A stretch of DNA of 55,549 nt from DATFLL01 sp035267785. Its GTDB lineage: Bacteria; Pseudomonadota; Gammaproteobacteria; DATFLL01. This document shows, piece by piece, positions 8,864 to 17,007 of this stretch. The stretch's first letter is position 1; every line of letters begins with the position of its first letter. Location of the stretch: NCBI GenBank assembly GCA_035267785.1, contig DATFLL010000035.1, positions 1 through 55,549 on the forward strand, written 5' to 3'. The notes under the pieces are model-generated. The model saw only the letters and a list, made by a program, of their open reading frames with translations. It did not search any database and was not told the origin of the DNA. A program made the translations under genes and the position numbers.

Positions 8864-9301
8864 ATGACCCGCATCGACTTTTATATATTGGAAAGTACGG
8901 CACCGGATGCTGGCGATGTGGTGGCCTGTCGCCTGGCCGAGAAGGCCGCGGGGCTTGGCCACCGCGTCTACATCCATACCGGCGAGGCCGGGCGCGCACA
9001 GGCCCTCGACGAGCTGCTCTGGACGTATCGCGCCGGCAGTTTCGTGCCGCACGCGTTGTTCAACGGGGAGACGGCGGACCAGGCGCCGGCCCCGGTTCTG
9101 GTGGGCGCGGGCGACGGTCCCGCGGGGCACGCCGACGTGCTTATCAATCTGGCCGAAGACGTGCCGATGTTCTTCAGCCGGTTCGAGCGCGTCGCCGAGG
9201 TCATCAGCGGAGACGAGGCGGCTCGCAAACGCGGCCGCGAGCGCTTCCGGTTCTACCGCGAGCGCGGCTACGATCTGGAAACCCACAAGCTGGGCAGCTG
9301 A
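8864..9301 (+). CDS. holC: DNA polymerase III subunit chi
   Basis: Chi is the clamp-loader accessory subunit that pairs with psi and ties the replisome to single-strand binding protein. The 145-residue product starts MTRIDFYILESTAPDAGDVV and carries the family features ACRLAEKA, a 'LDELLWTY' segment, PHAL and LINLAEDVPMFFSRFERVAE, ending FYRERGYDLETHKL. I chose the ATG at 8864, where the family begins; the frame is open upstream but overlaps pepA. It follows pepA by 43 nt. holD is not in the window. Confidence 0.95.
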   Translation: MTRIDFYILESTAPDAGDVVACRLAEKAAGLGHRVYIHTGEAGRAQALDELLWTYRAGSFVPHALFNGETADQAPAPVLVGAGDGPAGHADVLINLAEDVPMFFSRFERVAEVISGDEAARKRGRERFRFYRERGYDLETHKLGS

Positions 9302-9344
9302 CGGCCGACAACGACTTTTTGCCCCCTGATGGAGGGCGTGGACC

Positions 9345-9800
9345 ATGGCGAGCCAATCCGACAAATCGGGCGATTCCAACGCCGAGCAGGATCCCCTGCT
9401 CGAGGCGCTGGAGTCCATCAAACACCTGCTCGACCAGACGGACGTCTCCGGCGGCGCCACCGAGGCACAGAAGACGGCGTCCGCCGGCGGCCAGGCCGCC
9501 AAGGCGGGGGCGGCCGCGCAAAAGCGCCCTGCCGCCTCGAAGGCCGCACCGCGGCGCACACCGCCCTCGCCCAGCGCCTCGGGCGAGCTGGACCTGCCGG
9601 TGCTCGAGGAAGTGGTCCTGCCCGGACAGGTCGGCGACACCAGCGACCCGGCGGCCTTGGCACGCGCGCTGCGTCAACTGCAGACCGAGCTCAGCCGTAG
9701 TATCGACCAGACCCTCCAGCAGGCCGCCACGCAGATTTCGGCGCGCCTGAAGCAGGAGCTGCAGCAGCGCATCGACGCCATCGTCAAGAATCTCAAATAG
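9345..9800 (+). CDS. Small Ala-rich protein of unknown function between holC and valS
   Basis: 151 residues, starting MASQSDKSGDSNAEQ after a good GGAGGG site. Three parts can be seen. Residues 15-35 are a short amphipathic helix (PLLEALESIKHLLDQ). About residues 40-80 are a low-complexity Ala/Lys/Pro linker. After a conserved-looking ELDLPVLEEVVLPG motif comes a C-terminal helix rich in Gln and Ala (LQQAATQISARLKQELQQRI) that could form a coiled coil. No signal peptide or membrane segment. The position directly after holC suggests a link to replication or simply shared transcription; I do not recognise a function. A terminator follows at 9853. Confidence 0.75.
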   Translation: MASQSDKSGDSNAEQDPLLEALESIKHLLDQTDVSGGATEAQKTASAGGQAAKAGAAAQKRPAASKAAPRRTPPSPSASGELDLPVLEEVVLPGQVGDTSDPAALARALRQLQTELSRSIDQTLQQAATQISARLKQELQQRIDAIVKNLK

Positions 9801-9824
9801 AGGAATATCCCCGGCGCGCCGCGG

Positions 9825-9830
9825 TATAAT
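9825..9830 (+). promoter_or_regulatory. Perfect TATAAT box ahead of valS
   Basis: TATAAT stands 25 nt after the stop of the small gene and 23 nt before the terminator hairpin at 9853. If used, transcription would begin near 9837, so the transcript would pass through the hairpin before reaching valS at 9917. The 17-bp-spaced -35 position (9802-9807) reads GGAATA, a poor match, so promoter activity is uncertain. Confidence 0.35.
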
Positions 9831-9852
9831 CAGGCGCACCGAATCGTCTCCC

Positions 9853-9879
9853 GGCCAGCGGCAAGCCGCTGGCCTTTTT
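9853..9879 (+). terminator. Rho-independent terminator just upstream of valS
   Basis: A perfect 9-bp GC-rich stem (GGCCAGCGG at 9853-9861 and CCGCTGGCC at 9866-9874), a 4-nt loop and five Ts. It ends the pepA-holC-small-gene transcript 53 nt past the last stop codon. It also lies between a TATAAT box (9825-9830) and the valS start (9917), so it could act as an attenuator; see findings. Confidence 0.85.
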
Positions 9880-9916
9880 GCGTAACCGAGCCCGACATCG
9901 ACGCGATATCATCGAC

Positions 9917-12685
9917 ATGGACAAGACCTACGACCCGCACGCTATAGAACAATCCTGGTACACGACCTGGGAGTCGCGTGGCTACTTCGCCCCGCGCGGC
10001 GGCGAACGCCCCTTTTGCATCATGATCCCCCCGCCCAACGTCACGGGCAGCCTGCATATGGGGCACGCCTTCCAGGACACCATCATGGACGCGCTGGTGC
10101 GCTTCCATCGGATGTGCGGCGAAGACACACTGTGGCAGGCTGGCACCGACCACGCGGGCATCGCCACCCAGATGGTCGTCGAGCGCCAGCTCAACGGCGA
10201 GGGCCAGACGCGTCACGACCTCGGGCGCGAGGCCTTCATCGAGCGCGTCTGGCAGTGGAAAAGCGAATCTGGCGGTACCATCACCCGCCAGTTGCGGCGC
10301 ATGGGCACGTCCCTGGACTGGTCGCGCGAGCGCTTCACCATGGACGACGGACTGTCGGCGGCGGTACGCGAGGTCTTCGTCCAGCTCTACGACGAGGGCC
10401 TGATTTATCGGGGCAAGCGCCTGGTGAACTGGGACCCGGTCCTGCACACCGCCGTCTCCGACCTCGAAGTCGTCTCCCAGGAGGAGAGCGGCCACCTGTG
10501 GCATCTGCTCTATCCCCTGAGCGACGGTTCGGGCCACCTCGTAGTGGCCACCACGCGGCCCGAAACCATGCTGGGCGACACCGCCGTGGCCGTCCACCCC
10601 GACGACGAGCGCTACCGGCACCTCATCGGCCGGACCATTACACTGCCCTTGGTCGAGCGCGAGATCCCCATTGTCGCCGACGAGTATGTCGACCCCGAAT
10701 TCGGCACCGGCTGCGTCAAGATCACCCCGGCCCACGACTTCAACGACTACGAGATGGGCAAGCGCCACAACCTGCCGCTCATCAACGTACTGACGGTCGA
10801 TGCCTCGATGAACGACGAAGTCCCGGAGAAGTACCGCGGACTCGACCGCTACGAGGCGCGCGACGTGATCGTGCACGACCTGAAGGATTTGGGCCTGCTG
10901 GAGAAGATCGAAGACCACAAGCTCATGGTCCCCCGCGGCGACCGCTCCGGTGCGGTAGTCGAGCCCTTCCTCACCGATCAGTGGTTCGTGAAGATCGGGC
11001 CGCTGGCCGAACCAGCCGTGCGCGCCGTGGAGAACGGCGATATCCGGTTCGTTCCGGACAACTGGAAGAATACCTATTTCGAGTGGATGCGCAACATCCA
11101 GGACTGGTGTATCTCGCGCCAGATCTGGTGGGGCCATCGGATCCCGGCCTGGTACGACGAGGCGGGTAATCTCTTCGTCGGACACAGCGAGCAGGCGGTT
11201 CGCGAAAAGCACAACCTGGGCGCCGATACCGTGCTGCGCCAGGACGAGGACGTGCTCGACACCTGGTTCTCATCGGCGCTGTGGCCATTCTCGACCCTGG
11301 GCTGGCCGGAGAAGACCTCGGAGCTGGCCCGCTTCTATCCGACCAGCGTTCTGGTCACGGGCTTTGACATCATCTTCTTCTGGGTGGCCCGCATGATCAT
11401 GATGGGGCTGAAGTTCATGGGAGACGTCCCCTTCCGCGAGGTCTATATCCACGGCCTGGTGCGCGACGCCCACGGCCAGAAGATGTCCAAATCCAAGGGC
11501 AATGTGCTGGACCCGATCGATCTCATCGACGGGATTTCGCTCGACGAGCTTATCGCCAAACGCACCAAGGGCCTGATGCAGCCCGAGATGGCGCCCCGCA
11601 TCGAAAAGGCCACGCGCAAGGAGTTTCCCGATGGCATCCCTGCTTACGGGACGGACGCTCTGCGCTTTACCTTCGCGGCACTGGCCACCACCGGACGTGA
11701 CATTAATTTCGATCGGGGTCGCATCGAGGGCTATCGCAACTTCTGCAACAAGCTGTGGAACGCCGCACGCTACGTCCTGATGAACACGGAAGGCAAGGAC
11801 TGCGGCCAGGATGCGGACAGCGACGTCGAGCTTAGCGAGGCCGACCGCTGGATCCTGTCGCGCCTGCAGCGAACGATCGCGGAAGTACGCGAGGCCACCG
11901 CGGGCTACCGTCTGGACCTGGTCGCCCAGGCCATCTACGAATTCACCTGGAACGAGTACTGCGACTGGTACCTCGAGTTGGCCAAGCCCATCCTCAACAA
12001 CCCGGAGAGCTCGCCCGCGGCACTGCGCGGAACGCGGCGGACCCTGGTGCAGGTGCTCGAGACACTCCTGCGACTGGCTCATCCCATCATCCCCTTCATC
12101 ACCGAAGAGATCTGGCAGCGGGTGGCTCCCCTGGCCGGCGCCGACGGCGAGACCGTCATGCTCCAGCCCTACCCCGCGGCCGACACCGCATTGCAGGACT
12201 CGGCGGCCGAGGCACAGATGCAGTGGGTCATGGACTTTATTTTGGGGATACGCAAGATCAGAAGCGGCATGGACATCAAACCGGGCAAGCCCCTGCCCGT
12301 GCTGCTGGCCAACGGCTCCGCCTCCGATCGACAGCGCCTGGAGGCCAATCGGGCCTACCTGGAAACCCTCGCCCGGCTCGAGTCCATCACCTGGCTGGAG
12401 CCCGGGACACAGGCCCCCGAATCGGCGACCGCCCTGGTCGGCGACCTGCAGATACTCATTCCCATGGCCGGCCTCATCGACAAGGCCGCCGAAAGCGCCC
12501 GCCTGGGCAAGGAGCTCGACAAGCTGGCGCGGGATATCGAACGCGGCGAGGCCAAGCTCGCCAACCCCCAGTTCGTGGACCGGGCCCCGGCCGAGGTGGT
12601 GGACAAGGAGCGGGAGCGCGTGGGCTCGCTCAGGGCCGCCCACGAGCGCCTGAGCGAGCAGCTGGCGCGCATCGCCCGCCTCTAG
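9917..12685 (+). CDS. valS: Valine--tRNA ligase
   Basis: Class I synthetase that charges tRNA-Val in the cytosol. The product from the ATG at 9917 is 922 residues, starting MDKTYDPHAIEQSWYTTWES. The class I signatures are present: PPPNVTGSLHMGHA (HMGH at 47-50) and KMSKS (522-526, in DAHGQKMSKSKGN). The CP1 editing domain lies between them (VVATTRPETMLGDTAV, DPEFGTGCVKITPAHDFNDY). After the anticodon-binding domain the C-terminus is a charged coiled coil (LGKELDKLARDIERGEAKL), typical of ValRS. A 13-residue upstream extension is open but not supported by the family. The leader contains a terminator hairpin (9853-9879). Confidence 0.97.
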   Translation: MDKTYDPHAIEQSWYTTWESRGYFAPRGGERPFCIMIPPPNVTGSLHMGHAFQDTIMDALVRFHRMCGEDTLWQAGTDHAGIATQMVVERQLNGEGQTRHDLGREAFIERVWQWKSESGGTITRQLRRMGTSLDWSRERFTMDDGLSAAVREVFVQLYDEGLIYRGKRLVNWDPVLHTAVSDLEVVSQEESGHLWHLLYPLSDGSGHLVVATTRPETMLGDTAVAVHPDDERYRHLIGRTITLPLVEREIPIVADEYVDPEFGTGCVKITPAHDFNDYEMGKRHNLPLINVLTVDASMNDEVPEKYRGLDRYEARDVIVHDLKDLGLLEKIEDHKLMVPRGDRSGAVVEPFLTDQWFVKIGPLAEPAVRAVENGDIRFVPDNWKNTYFEWMRNIQDWCISRQIWWGHRIPAWYDEAGNLFVGHSEQAVREKHNLGADTVLRQDEDVLDTWFSSALWPFSTLGWPEKTSELARFYPTSVLVTGFDIIFFWVARMIMMGLKFMGDVPFREVYIHGLVRDAHGQKMSKSKGNVLDPIDLIDGISLDELIAKRTKGLMQPEMAPRIEKATRKEFPDGIPAYGTDALRFTFAALATTGRDINFDRGRIEGYRNFCNKLWNAARYVLMNTEGKDCGQDADSDVELSEADRWILSRLQRTIAEVREATAGYRLDLVAQAIYEFTWNEYCDWYLELAKPILNNPESSPAALRGTRRTLVQVLETLLRLAHPIIPFITEEIWQRVAPLAGADGETVMLQPYPAADTALQDSAAEAQMQWVMDFILGIRKIRSGMDIKPGKPLPVLLANGSASDRQRLEANRAYLETLARLESITWLEPGTQAPESATALVGDLQILIPMAGLIDKAAESARLGKELDKLARDIERGEAKLANPQFVDRAPAEVVDKERERVGSLRAAHERLSEQLARIARL

Positions 12686-13035
12686 CGGCTGGGGCGGCTG
12701 CGGGCGCCCGGAATGCCGAAGGGCGGGGCCATCGGCGCCGTTGCGGCGACGCCGGCGGGCGATCGGTACCCTTCGCCCCCCCCCGGCTGGGCTAAGCCTG
12801 GATAGCGTCTACACTTTAAAGGTATGGTGTAAGGGCCCGATATATTTGGGCAACGAGCCCTGCGCATGGCCCGGCCCGCCCCAGGGCCCCACGGCGGGGT
12901 GACGCGTCGGCAGCGCCCCATCGGCTACGCATGGGCAGACTGATTCGGCTATCATTTTCGCGAGTCTTGTTGCACATCGACCGGTAGACCACCAAGCGCC
13001 GGCAGGGCACAAGGAAGGCACGAGGTCAGCCCCCC
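12686..13035. other. Gene-free interval between valS and the rpfG-like gene
   Basis: 350 bp, GC-rich, without a supported gene. There are several short GC inverted repeats after valS but none with a T-run, so no clear terminator. A weak TATCAT -10-like box near 12950 could serve the rpfG-like gene. I compared the region by eye with the c-di-GMP (GEMM) riboswitch consensus because the next gene is a c-di-GMP phosphodiesterase and found no match. Confidence 0.4.
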
Positions 13036-14094
13036 ATGACCACGATTGTGATCATCGATGATCAGTTCACCAGCCGCGAGGTGTTGAGCCGGCTCGTGAC
13101 AACCCTCGAAGACCGAATCGAGGTTCACCCCTTTGCCGATGCAATCACCGCCCTCGACTGGATTCGTGAGCACGATGCCGACCTGGTGCTCACGGATTAC
13201 AAGATGCCGCAGATGGACGGCGTCACCTTCACCCGCCGATTCCGTGCCCTGGAACACTGCGCCGATGTGCCCGTCATCATGGTGACCTGCATCGAAGACC
13301 GCGAAGTTCGTTACGAGGCGCTGGAGTCGGGCGCGACCGATTTTCTGACCAAACCGATCGACCATCACGAGTGCCGCGCCCGCGTTCGCAACCTCCTGAC
13401 CATGAGTCGCCAACAGCGGATCATCAAGGACCGGGCCCATTGGCTGGAACGTCAGGTCGATGAGGCCACTCGGGCGCTTCGCATCCGCGAGCAGGAAACG
13501 CTGCTGCGCCTGGCGAAGGCCGGCGAATACCGAGACGAGGAGACGGGCAACCACGTCGTCCGCATGGCACGCTATTCGCGCCTCATCGCCGTCGCGCTGG
13601 GCGTGCCGACCAGTGAATGCGAGGTCATCGAATCCGCAGCGCCCATGCACGATATCGGCAAGATCGGCATACCGGACAGCATCCTGCTCAAACCGGGCAA
13701 GCACACCCCCGACGAATTCTCGGTGATGAAGCAGCACACCCTAATCGGGTATGAGATACTGAAGGAAAGTCCCTCCAAGTACCTGCAAATGGGAGCCATT
13801 ATCGCTTTGGGACACCACGAGAAATTCGATGGCGGCGGTTATCCCTATGGGCTGGCCGGAGACTCGATTCCGCTGCCCGCGCGGATCGTCGCGGTGGCCG
13901 ACGTATTCGACGCCCTGACCTCCGTACGCCCCTACAAGCGCGCGTGGTCGCTTCAGGACTCCATCGACTACATACGCCGCTTGCGCGGCAGCCATTTCGA
14001 TCCCGAGTGCGTGGACGCCTTCATGGGCCAGCTCGACCAAATCATCGATATCCACGACCGCCTCCGGGATGAACCGGTCAAGCGGTTCAAATAG
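13036..14094 (+). CDS. RpfG-like response regulator with HD-GYP c-di-GMP phosphodiesterase domain
   Basis: Two-domain cytosolic regulator of 352 residues. Residues 1-125 are a receiver domain with the acidic pair IIDD, the phospho-acceptor Asp54 (LTDYKMPQMDG) and the conserved Lys (FLTKPID). A helical linker follows, then an HD-GYP domain with the metal-binding APMHDIGKIGIPD, the HHE motif and the GYP loop (HHEKFDGGGYPYGL), and DVFDALTSVRPYK. It is expected to hydrolyse c-di-GMP when phosphorylated. It lies 9 nt before an RpfC-like hybrid kinase, which should be its partner. In xanthomonads RpfC/RpfG responds to diffusible signal factor; no synthase gene (rpfF) is seen here, so the signal is unknown. 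Confidence 0.92.
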   Translation: MTTIVIIDDQFTSREVLSRLVTTLEDRIEVHPFADAITALDWIREHDADLVLTDYKMPQMDGVTFTRRFRALEHCADVPVIMVTCIEDREVRYEALESGATDFLTKPIDHHECRARVRNLLTMSRQQRIIKDRAHWLERQVDEATRALRIREQETLLRLAKAGEYRDEETGNHVVRMARYSRLIAVALGVPTSECEVIESAAPMHDIGKIGIPDSILLKPGKHTPDEFSVMKQHTLIGYEILKESPSKYLQMGAIIALGHHEKFDGGGYPYGLAGDSIPLPARIVAVADVFDALTSVRPYKRAWSLQDSIDYIRRLRGSHFDPECVDAFMGQLDQIIDIHDRLRDEPVKRFK

Positions 14095-14103
14095 CACTCA
14101 GGC

Positions 14104-16662
14104 ATGAAGTCCGGACATCCCGATCGCAACGCCCATCCCGGCCTGATTCAGCGCATCCGAGCGCGCTGTGAGCGCTGCCCGAACAGGGAGCACGAACAGG
14201 CCCTTGTGCGCATCCTCGTCGGTGCGCTCGTGCTGCTCTATCTGCTCGTGCCCTATACGGGCCTGAGCGCCGATTTTCGCGACCCAGGGGCAATCGCCCT
14301 GGCCGCGGCCTATGTCGCGTTCTCGGTCGCCTTATTCGCGGCCGTCTGCACCTGGCCGACCGAGGTCGTATCCCGACGACTCACAGCCGTCGTCGTGGAC
14401 ATCGGCGCCCTGTCCGGTGTCATGTACCTGACCGGTGAGTTCGGTGCTCCCCTCTATCCCCTGTATATTTGGCTGGTTTTGGGCAATGGTTTCCGTTTTG
14501 GCCTGCCGTACTTGTTTACCGCCACGGCGCTCGGTGTCGCAGGGTTCGCGGCGGTAATTTTCGCCTCCCCCTACTGGTCCTCGCATCCGTATATCTCCGC
14601 CGGGCTGCTGGCGAGCCTGATCATCCTCCCGATCTACGTGACGAGACTCGTTCGACGCCTGAACGATGCAATTCTCCGCGCCGAAATCGCCAACCAGTCC
14701 AAGAGCCGATTTCTCGCCAACATGAGCCACGAACTGCGCACGCCACTGAACGGAATCATCGGCATGAGCGACCTGCTGCTGGACACACCGCTCAATCGCG
14801 AACAGAAGGAATTCGCGGCAACCATCAACTATTCGGTCTACGCCCTGCTCTCGCTCATCGAAAACATACTCGACATCTCCAGAATCGAGGCCGGCAAGCT
14901 GGTCATCGAGGAAACCGACTTCGATCTGCACAACCTGCTCAATGGCATCACACGCATGTTGCGCCCGCAGGCCGCGGACAAGGGACTGGCGCTCAATCTG
15001 CAGGTAGCGCCCGAGGTCCCCTTCCTGCTGCGCGGCGACCCACACCATATCCGACAAGTGCTGATCAATCTGATCAGCAACGCCATCAAATTCACCGAGA
15101 CCGGACACATCGATCTGCGCGTCCGGCTCGCCGACTCCAACGCCGCCACGGCCATCGTTCGCTTCGAGGTCGCCGATACCGGCATCGGTATCCCGGGCGA
15201 CGCCCTGGACACCATCTTCGAGAGCTTTACCCAGGCCGACGAGTCCACAACCCGCCGCTACGGCGGCACCGGCCTCGGTACCGCCATCTCCAAGCAGCTG
15301 GTCGAGCTCATGGGTGGACGCATCGGTGTCGAGAGCCGCCACGGAGAGGGCAGCACCTTCTGGTTCGATCTGAGCTTCCAGCGTCAGATCCATCTCCAGG
15401 AACACCTCGACCGCCTCCAGCATGCACGCGCGCTGCTGATCTCCGGCGCCGATGCCACACGCGTGCAACTCGAAGGTTATCTGAACAGTTGGGGCGTGGA
15501 AGTCGATGTCGTGGCCAGCGCGAGCGAGGCACTGGGCCGCGCCGAGGCAATGCACGGCATCGAGCGGCCTTTTCACGCTATCATCGTCAACAAGTCACTC
15601 ATGGACATCGATGCCGCCCAGTTTGCGGCGGCGCTTCGCAGCCGATCGCTGCTGGCCGGAACGATGCTGCTGCTGGTCTCTGCCGGCGTAGACGAGACCA
15701 CGAGCGCCGAGCTGATGCACGGGGGGTACGCCTGTGTCCTCGACGTACCGCCCGACAAGACATTGCTGTTCAACGCCCTTCACGCGTCCCCGCTCATCGA
15801 CGCCGGCCGCGACGACGACATCGTCAGCTTGAGCGAGCACTACGGGCGCAAGCGCCATGCCTTGCGGATATTGGTTGCCGAGGACAACCCGACCAATCAG
15901 AAAGTGATCGTCCGGATCCTCGAACGCGCCGGCCACATCACGGACGTCGTCGCCAACGGCGAGGAGGCGCTCGACCGTCTCGACCATACGGACTACGACC
16001 TGCTTATCCTCGATATGCACATGCCCGTCATCGGCGGCATCCAAACCGCAAAGCTCTACCGATTCATGTACCCGGACAAGGCCGATCTGCCCATCGTGAT
16101 CCTCACGGCAAACGCGACGACCGAAGCGAAAAAGGAAAGCGAAGAGGTCGGTGTGGACGCCTATCTCACCAAGCCGGTAGAGACCAAGACCCTGCTGGAA
16201 GTCGTCAACACCCTGACCGAGGGCAAGGGCAGCCGCAGCACACCGCTCATCCGCGGGGCGAGCTCAGCGGAGCTCGAGGCAAAAGGGACGCGCGACGCAT
16301 CGCCCGTACTCAACAGCGCCGTGCTGAACGATCTGGAGAGCCTCGGCTACGGCAGCGACTTCCTCGCCGACCTCATCCAGGGCTTCGTGCGCGATGGCGG
16401 AGCGCTTATCGAGAAAATGGAGACGGCAGCCGCCGAACGACAAAGCGGCACACTCAAGGAGCTCGCCCATGCCCTCAAGGGCAACGCCGGCAGTGTGGGC
16501 GCTATCCATCTGTACAAGGCCTGTCACAATGTGGAGCGACTGGGCCGCGACGAAGCGCAAGCCACCTACCAGGATGCCGCCGGTGATATCCGTACCGAAT
16601 TCGCCAGGGCGTGCGATGCATTGACGGAATACGCCAGGATGCATCACAAACACTGGGGCTAA
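14104..16662 (+). CDS. RpfC-like hybrid sensor histidine kinase (HK-REC-HPt)
   Basis: Membrane sensor of 852 residues. The N-terminal 185 residues hold about five hydrophobic helices with two short conserved stretches, GNGFRFGLPYL and SPYWSSHPYIS, that resemble the sensory part of Xanthomonas RpfC as I recall it. Next is a HisKA domain with His209 (ANMSHELRTPLNGI). The ATPase follows, with N box (NLISNAIKFT), G1 (DTGIGIPG) and G2, where GGTGLGTAIS has Thr in place of the usual second Leu, as in RpfC. After a degenerate segment comes a REC domain (VAEDNPTNQK; Asp637 in LILDMHMP) and a C-terminal HPt domain with His789 (LAHALKGNAGSVGA). It is 9 nt after the rpfG-like gene; the two form one operon. 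Confidence 0.92.
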   Translation: MKSGHPDRNAHPGLIQRIRARCERCPNREHEQALVRILVGALVLLYLLVPYTGLSADFRDPGAIALAAAYVAFSVALFAAVCTWPTEVVSRRLTAVVVDIGALSGVMYLTGEFGAPLYPLYIWLVLGNGFRFGLPYLFTATALGVAGFAAVIFASPYWSSHPYISAGLLASLIILPIYVTRLVRRLNDAILRAEIANQSKSRFLANMSHELRTPLNGIIGMSDLLLDTPLNREQKEFAATINYSVYALLSLIENILDISRIEAGKLVIEETDFDLHNLLNGITRMLRPQAADKGLALNLQVAPEVPFLLRGDPHHIRQVLINLISNAIKFTETGHIDLRVRLADSNAATAIVRFEVADTGIGIPGDALDTIFESFTQADESTTRRYGGTGLGTAISKQLVELMGGRIGVESRHGEGSTFWFDLSFQRQIHLQEHLDRLQHARALLISGADATRVQLEGYLNSWGVEVDVVASASEALGRAEAMHGIERPFHAIIVNKSLMDIDAAQFAAALRSRSLLAGTMLLLVSAGVDETTSAELMHGGYACVLDVPPDKTLLFNALHASPLIDAGRDDDIVSLSEHYGRKRHALRILVAEDNPTNQKVIVRILERAGHITDVVANGEEALDRLDHTDYDLLILDMHMPVIGGIQTAKLYRFMYPDKADLPIVILTANATTEAKKESEEVGVDAYLTKPVETKTLLEVVNTLTEGKGSRSTPLIRGASSAELEAKGTRDASPVLNSAVLNDLESLGYGSDFLADLIQGFVRDGGALIEKMETAAAERQSGTLKELAHALKGNAGSVGAIHLYKACHNVERLGRDEAQATYQDAAGDIRTEFARACDALTEYARMHHKHWG

Positions 16663-16725
16663 ACGGCAATCCCTTGCCGATAAAGGCCTCGGGCTACCAG
16701 ACGGTCGGTCAGCGGTTCCGGGATC

Positions 16726-16974
16726 TCATTGACCGGCGAAATGCATGACGAGCTGCACGACACCGATGATGGCCAGGACGAACAGGATCACGAAGGCCAA
16801 ACCGATGATGATGTAGTGAGCGGGCTTGCCGTGCTGAAAATCGCGCTCGCGGTTGTGATTGCTCTGCACCCCCAGAAACGACGCCACCACACTGGCGACC
16901 ACCTGCCAGAAATTCAGGGTCTGCTTTTGCTGCTCTGACACGACACGCCCTCTGCTTTGTGTTTGGTAGCTCAT
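16726..16974 (-). CDS. DUF2970 family small membrane protein
   Basis: 82 residues from the second of two adjacent ATGs, which is better placed behind GGAG (7 nt) than the first at 16977. The pattern is that of DUF2970: a cytosolic N-terminus, an amphipathic FWQVVASVVASFLGVQS stretch, the conserved NRERDFQHGKP, and one C-terminal membrane helix (IIIGLAFVILFVLAIIGVV). Function unknown. It is read after the DUF3999 gene (30-nt gap) and is convergent with the RpfC-like gene. Confidence 0.85.
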   Translation of the reverse strand: MSYQTQSRGRVVSEQQKQTLNFWQVVASVVASFLGVQSNHNRERDFQHGKPAHYIIIGLAFVILFVLAIIGVVQLVMHFAGQ

Positions 16975-17007
16975 CATATCACTCCGGGCGCGCCGCCGGG
17001 CGCCGCA

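Noticed and set aside
12686..13035. Possible c-di-GMP riboswitch ahead of the HD-GYP gene
   Set aside because: The conserved GEMM core (CACGCACAGGGCAAACC) and receptor are absent.
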